DNA of 64,000 nucleotides, from the NCBI GenBank assembly GCA_040285825.1, contig JAUPSS010000004.1:5773658-5837657 (forward strand), read 5' to 3'. Shown in pieces: positions 62,575 to 64,000 of the stretch. The first letter of the stretch is position 1. The number at the start of each line of letters is the position of its first letter. Made by a program: the position numbers and the translations under genes. This stretch comes from Eukaryota sp. TZLM1-RC. Lineage: Eukaryota; Metamonada: BaSk clade. Under the pieces are notes generated by a model that had not been told where the DNA came from, searched no databases, and saw only the letters and a program-made list of their open reading frames with translations.

Positions 62575-64000
62575 CAGGACACTTTGCTGACGTGAAAGCT
62601 TCATTAATCATCAAATCCATTTCTTTTCAGAAATTGAATCCATCCAATGCCTCGAGTAGGTCTCAGATGTTTCAAATTCTTGGAACCTGTTTTACCATAA
62701 TCATTCATTAGTATTAAAGTGTCTTTTGGGTATCCAAACTGCTGAACAAGGTTTTTTAACAACCAACTTTCAGTCTTTTGCTTGTGAATAAAAGCTTGCA
62801 TTTTATGAATGCTCCACAAGTCAAGACTGTAAAAGTCAATTGTCAAAAAAACTTGCCGAATTTTGGCAACCACAAAGTTGGAAAAATTTATAAAAGTTGC
62901 TGAATTGGCAGCAAACGCGGATAATTCGGTGTTTGCATCTTTGATTGTCATTTCGTTAGACTCTATCATTTGGTTCCTGTCGTAATCCACTTCAGTATAC
63001 TTTGTCGGTCATCGTTTTTGTTTTTCATTGATCCTACTTTTCAGAGACGAGGACATCTGAGTCATTCTCAACCATTTGTACTTCTTGTCTTGATTCATCA
63101 CCCAACAATATCTTTGCTGTTCAGTTTCATGTTCAGGAACCATGGCTAATTCTTGATCCGTTTTTTTACTCCCAAAATACAGTAAATCACGTTTTCCAGG
63201 ATCACAAACAACAATTCGTTTGTCTCGTAAAGTATCAACATCAACATCATGAATATATAAATCAGAAATACTAGCCTTGTTGACTGGCTTACATTTCTGA
63301 CCTTGTAAATCCCGACGAAATTCTACTGCATTGTTAAATGCATCTGTGTGGATAATGTTGTTGAATTTATAAATCTTTTGATTGAACATTGGTTGGTTTA
63401 AATCGAAAATATTAGACCAAAAGTCAACTTGCTCAGGTGGCTTAAATCTATGAACTTGGTCTTGTGTAATGACCATTTTTAATCTTTGATCAGGCAACAA
63501 ATCGTCCATCAATGTTGGTCTAATAATTGTCCATATTGTTCTTGTACCAATAGGAAAATATCCAGGGCCTACAGTGGTTGAAACAGGAGAAATATGATAA
63601 GGTTTTTTCTCTCTACTGGAGATATATTGGGCAATTGTAATTGCTGGTTTTTAGAATATCTGATGATGTTTTTCAACAGCGTTGCAAGAAAATGTATATC
63701 CACTGGAAATATGTTATCAACTTAATTCTCGTCAGTGACCAAATTCTCAATTGGACAAGTAAATTGCTCAATATGACCTTCAATTATGTCTCGTAGTTCA
63801 TTATTTCTTATAGCATGTTGTTCACATAAATCGAAAAATTCATCATTCAGAAAGTCTGAAATATTTTCAGGATGATGAAACAAAAAATTCAAGCAATTTT
63901 TGTCATCAACTAAAAACAAGTTTTTGAATTGACGAAGCCTAAATCAATAAAGTGAAATAATTGTAGATAATGGCGTTGAGTATCCACCCAGCTTGTGCAT
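62575..64000 (-). mobile_element. Fanzor family 1 element, copy C, 5' part
   Basis: The remainder of the Fanzor copy split by the Ty3 element, running off the window. It is about 90% like copy B by eye. Open pieces include VVCDPGKRDLLYFGS (RuvC-I Asp kept) and LILMNDYGKTG, where copy B has MGDYG. A frameshift lies at 62995-63010 and another near 63650, plus a stop near 63720. Dead copy. Its 2A region, if present, would lie beyond 64000. Confidence 0.8.

Noticed and set aside
1-64000. tRNA, rRNA or other structural RNA genes
   Set aside because: I looked for TTCGA-type T-loops with acceptor pairing and for rRNA blocks and saw none. A tRNA scan would settle this.

Overview
The window is nuclear DNA of a small AT-rich eukaryote with a compact, intron-poor genome. 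The host genes are RNA polymerase III subunit C82, an Scd6/LSM14 protein, chaperonin CCT4, CCDC93, a CHY zinc-finger protein, a giant DEAH helicase, CCZ1, a condensin D2-like HEAT protein, a TDRD3-like protein and a coiled-coil protein. They sit a few tens to hundreds of bases from other genes or from elements. Five introns can be placed by protein homology and splice signals. All are 29-32 nt, with GT-AG ends. CCDC93 (a Commander-complex protein), chromovirus-like Ty3 elements and Fanzor genes together suggest an early-branching fungus or a related protist, but the species cannot be named from sequence alone.

More than half of the window is mobile DNA. From 1 to 9 kb: a tail of a non-LTR retrotransposon, a three-LTR gag remnant, several retrotransposon pieces in both orientations, and a decayed Fanzor. 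From 9 to 31 kb: RPC82, more retrotransposon pieces, SCD6, CCT4, CCDC93, the CHY protein, an internally deleted Fanzor element, and the 1702-residue helicase. From 31 to 41 kb: retrotransposon tails, CCZ1, the one Fanzor element with an unbroken reading frame (34649-38300), and a third, decayed Fanzor lineage. From 41 to 49 kb: retrotransposons, a broken protein kinase, a possible UFD2/UBE4 remnant and a small unknown gene. From 49 to 55.4 kb: condensin D2, the TDRD3-like gene and the coiled-coil gene. From 55.4 kb to the end: a Fanzor copy split by a young Ty3/gypsy element with 136-bp LTRs.

The non-LTR elements are mostly 5'-truncated fragments of at least four families (called A-D here). 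They share a reverse transcriptase, then a CxC...HxxxxC motif, then a restriction-like endonuclease with RGD(V/I)...(V/I)D residues near the C-terminus.

The most notable system is the family-1 Fanzor (eukaryotic TnpB relative). Its single long frame begins with a cysteine-rich protein made of 32-residue tandem repeats. A canonical 2A ribosome-skipping motif (GDVEANPGP) follows, then about 919 residues of Fanzor. The RuvC-I Asp and the zinc finger are present. The RuvC-III position that is normally Asp is Asn in all three copies in the window. The element ends just past the stop codon in a conserved hairpin and an 11-bp palindrome, a plausible guide-RNA scaffold. In two copies this end lies 27 and 37 nt upstream of the start codon of a host gene on the same strand (CCZ1 and the coiled-coil gene). 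Together these suggest a Fanzor that may bind but not cut, placed at gene starts. That last step is inference.
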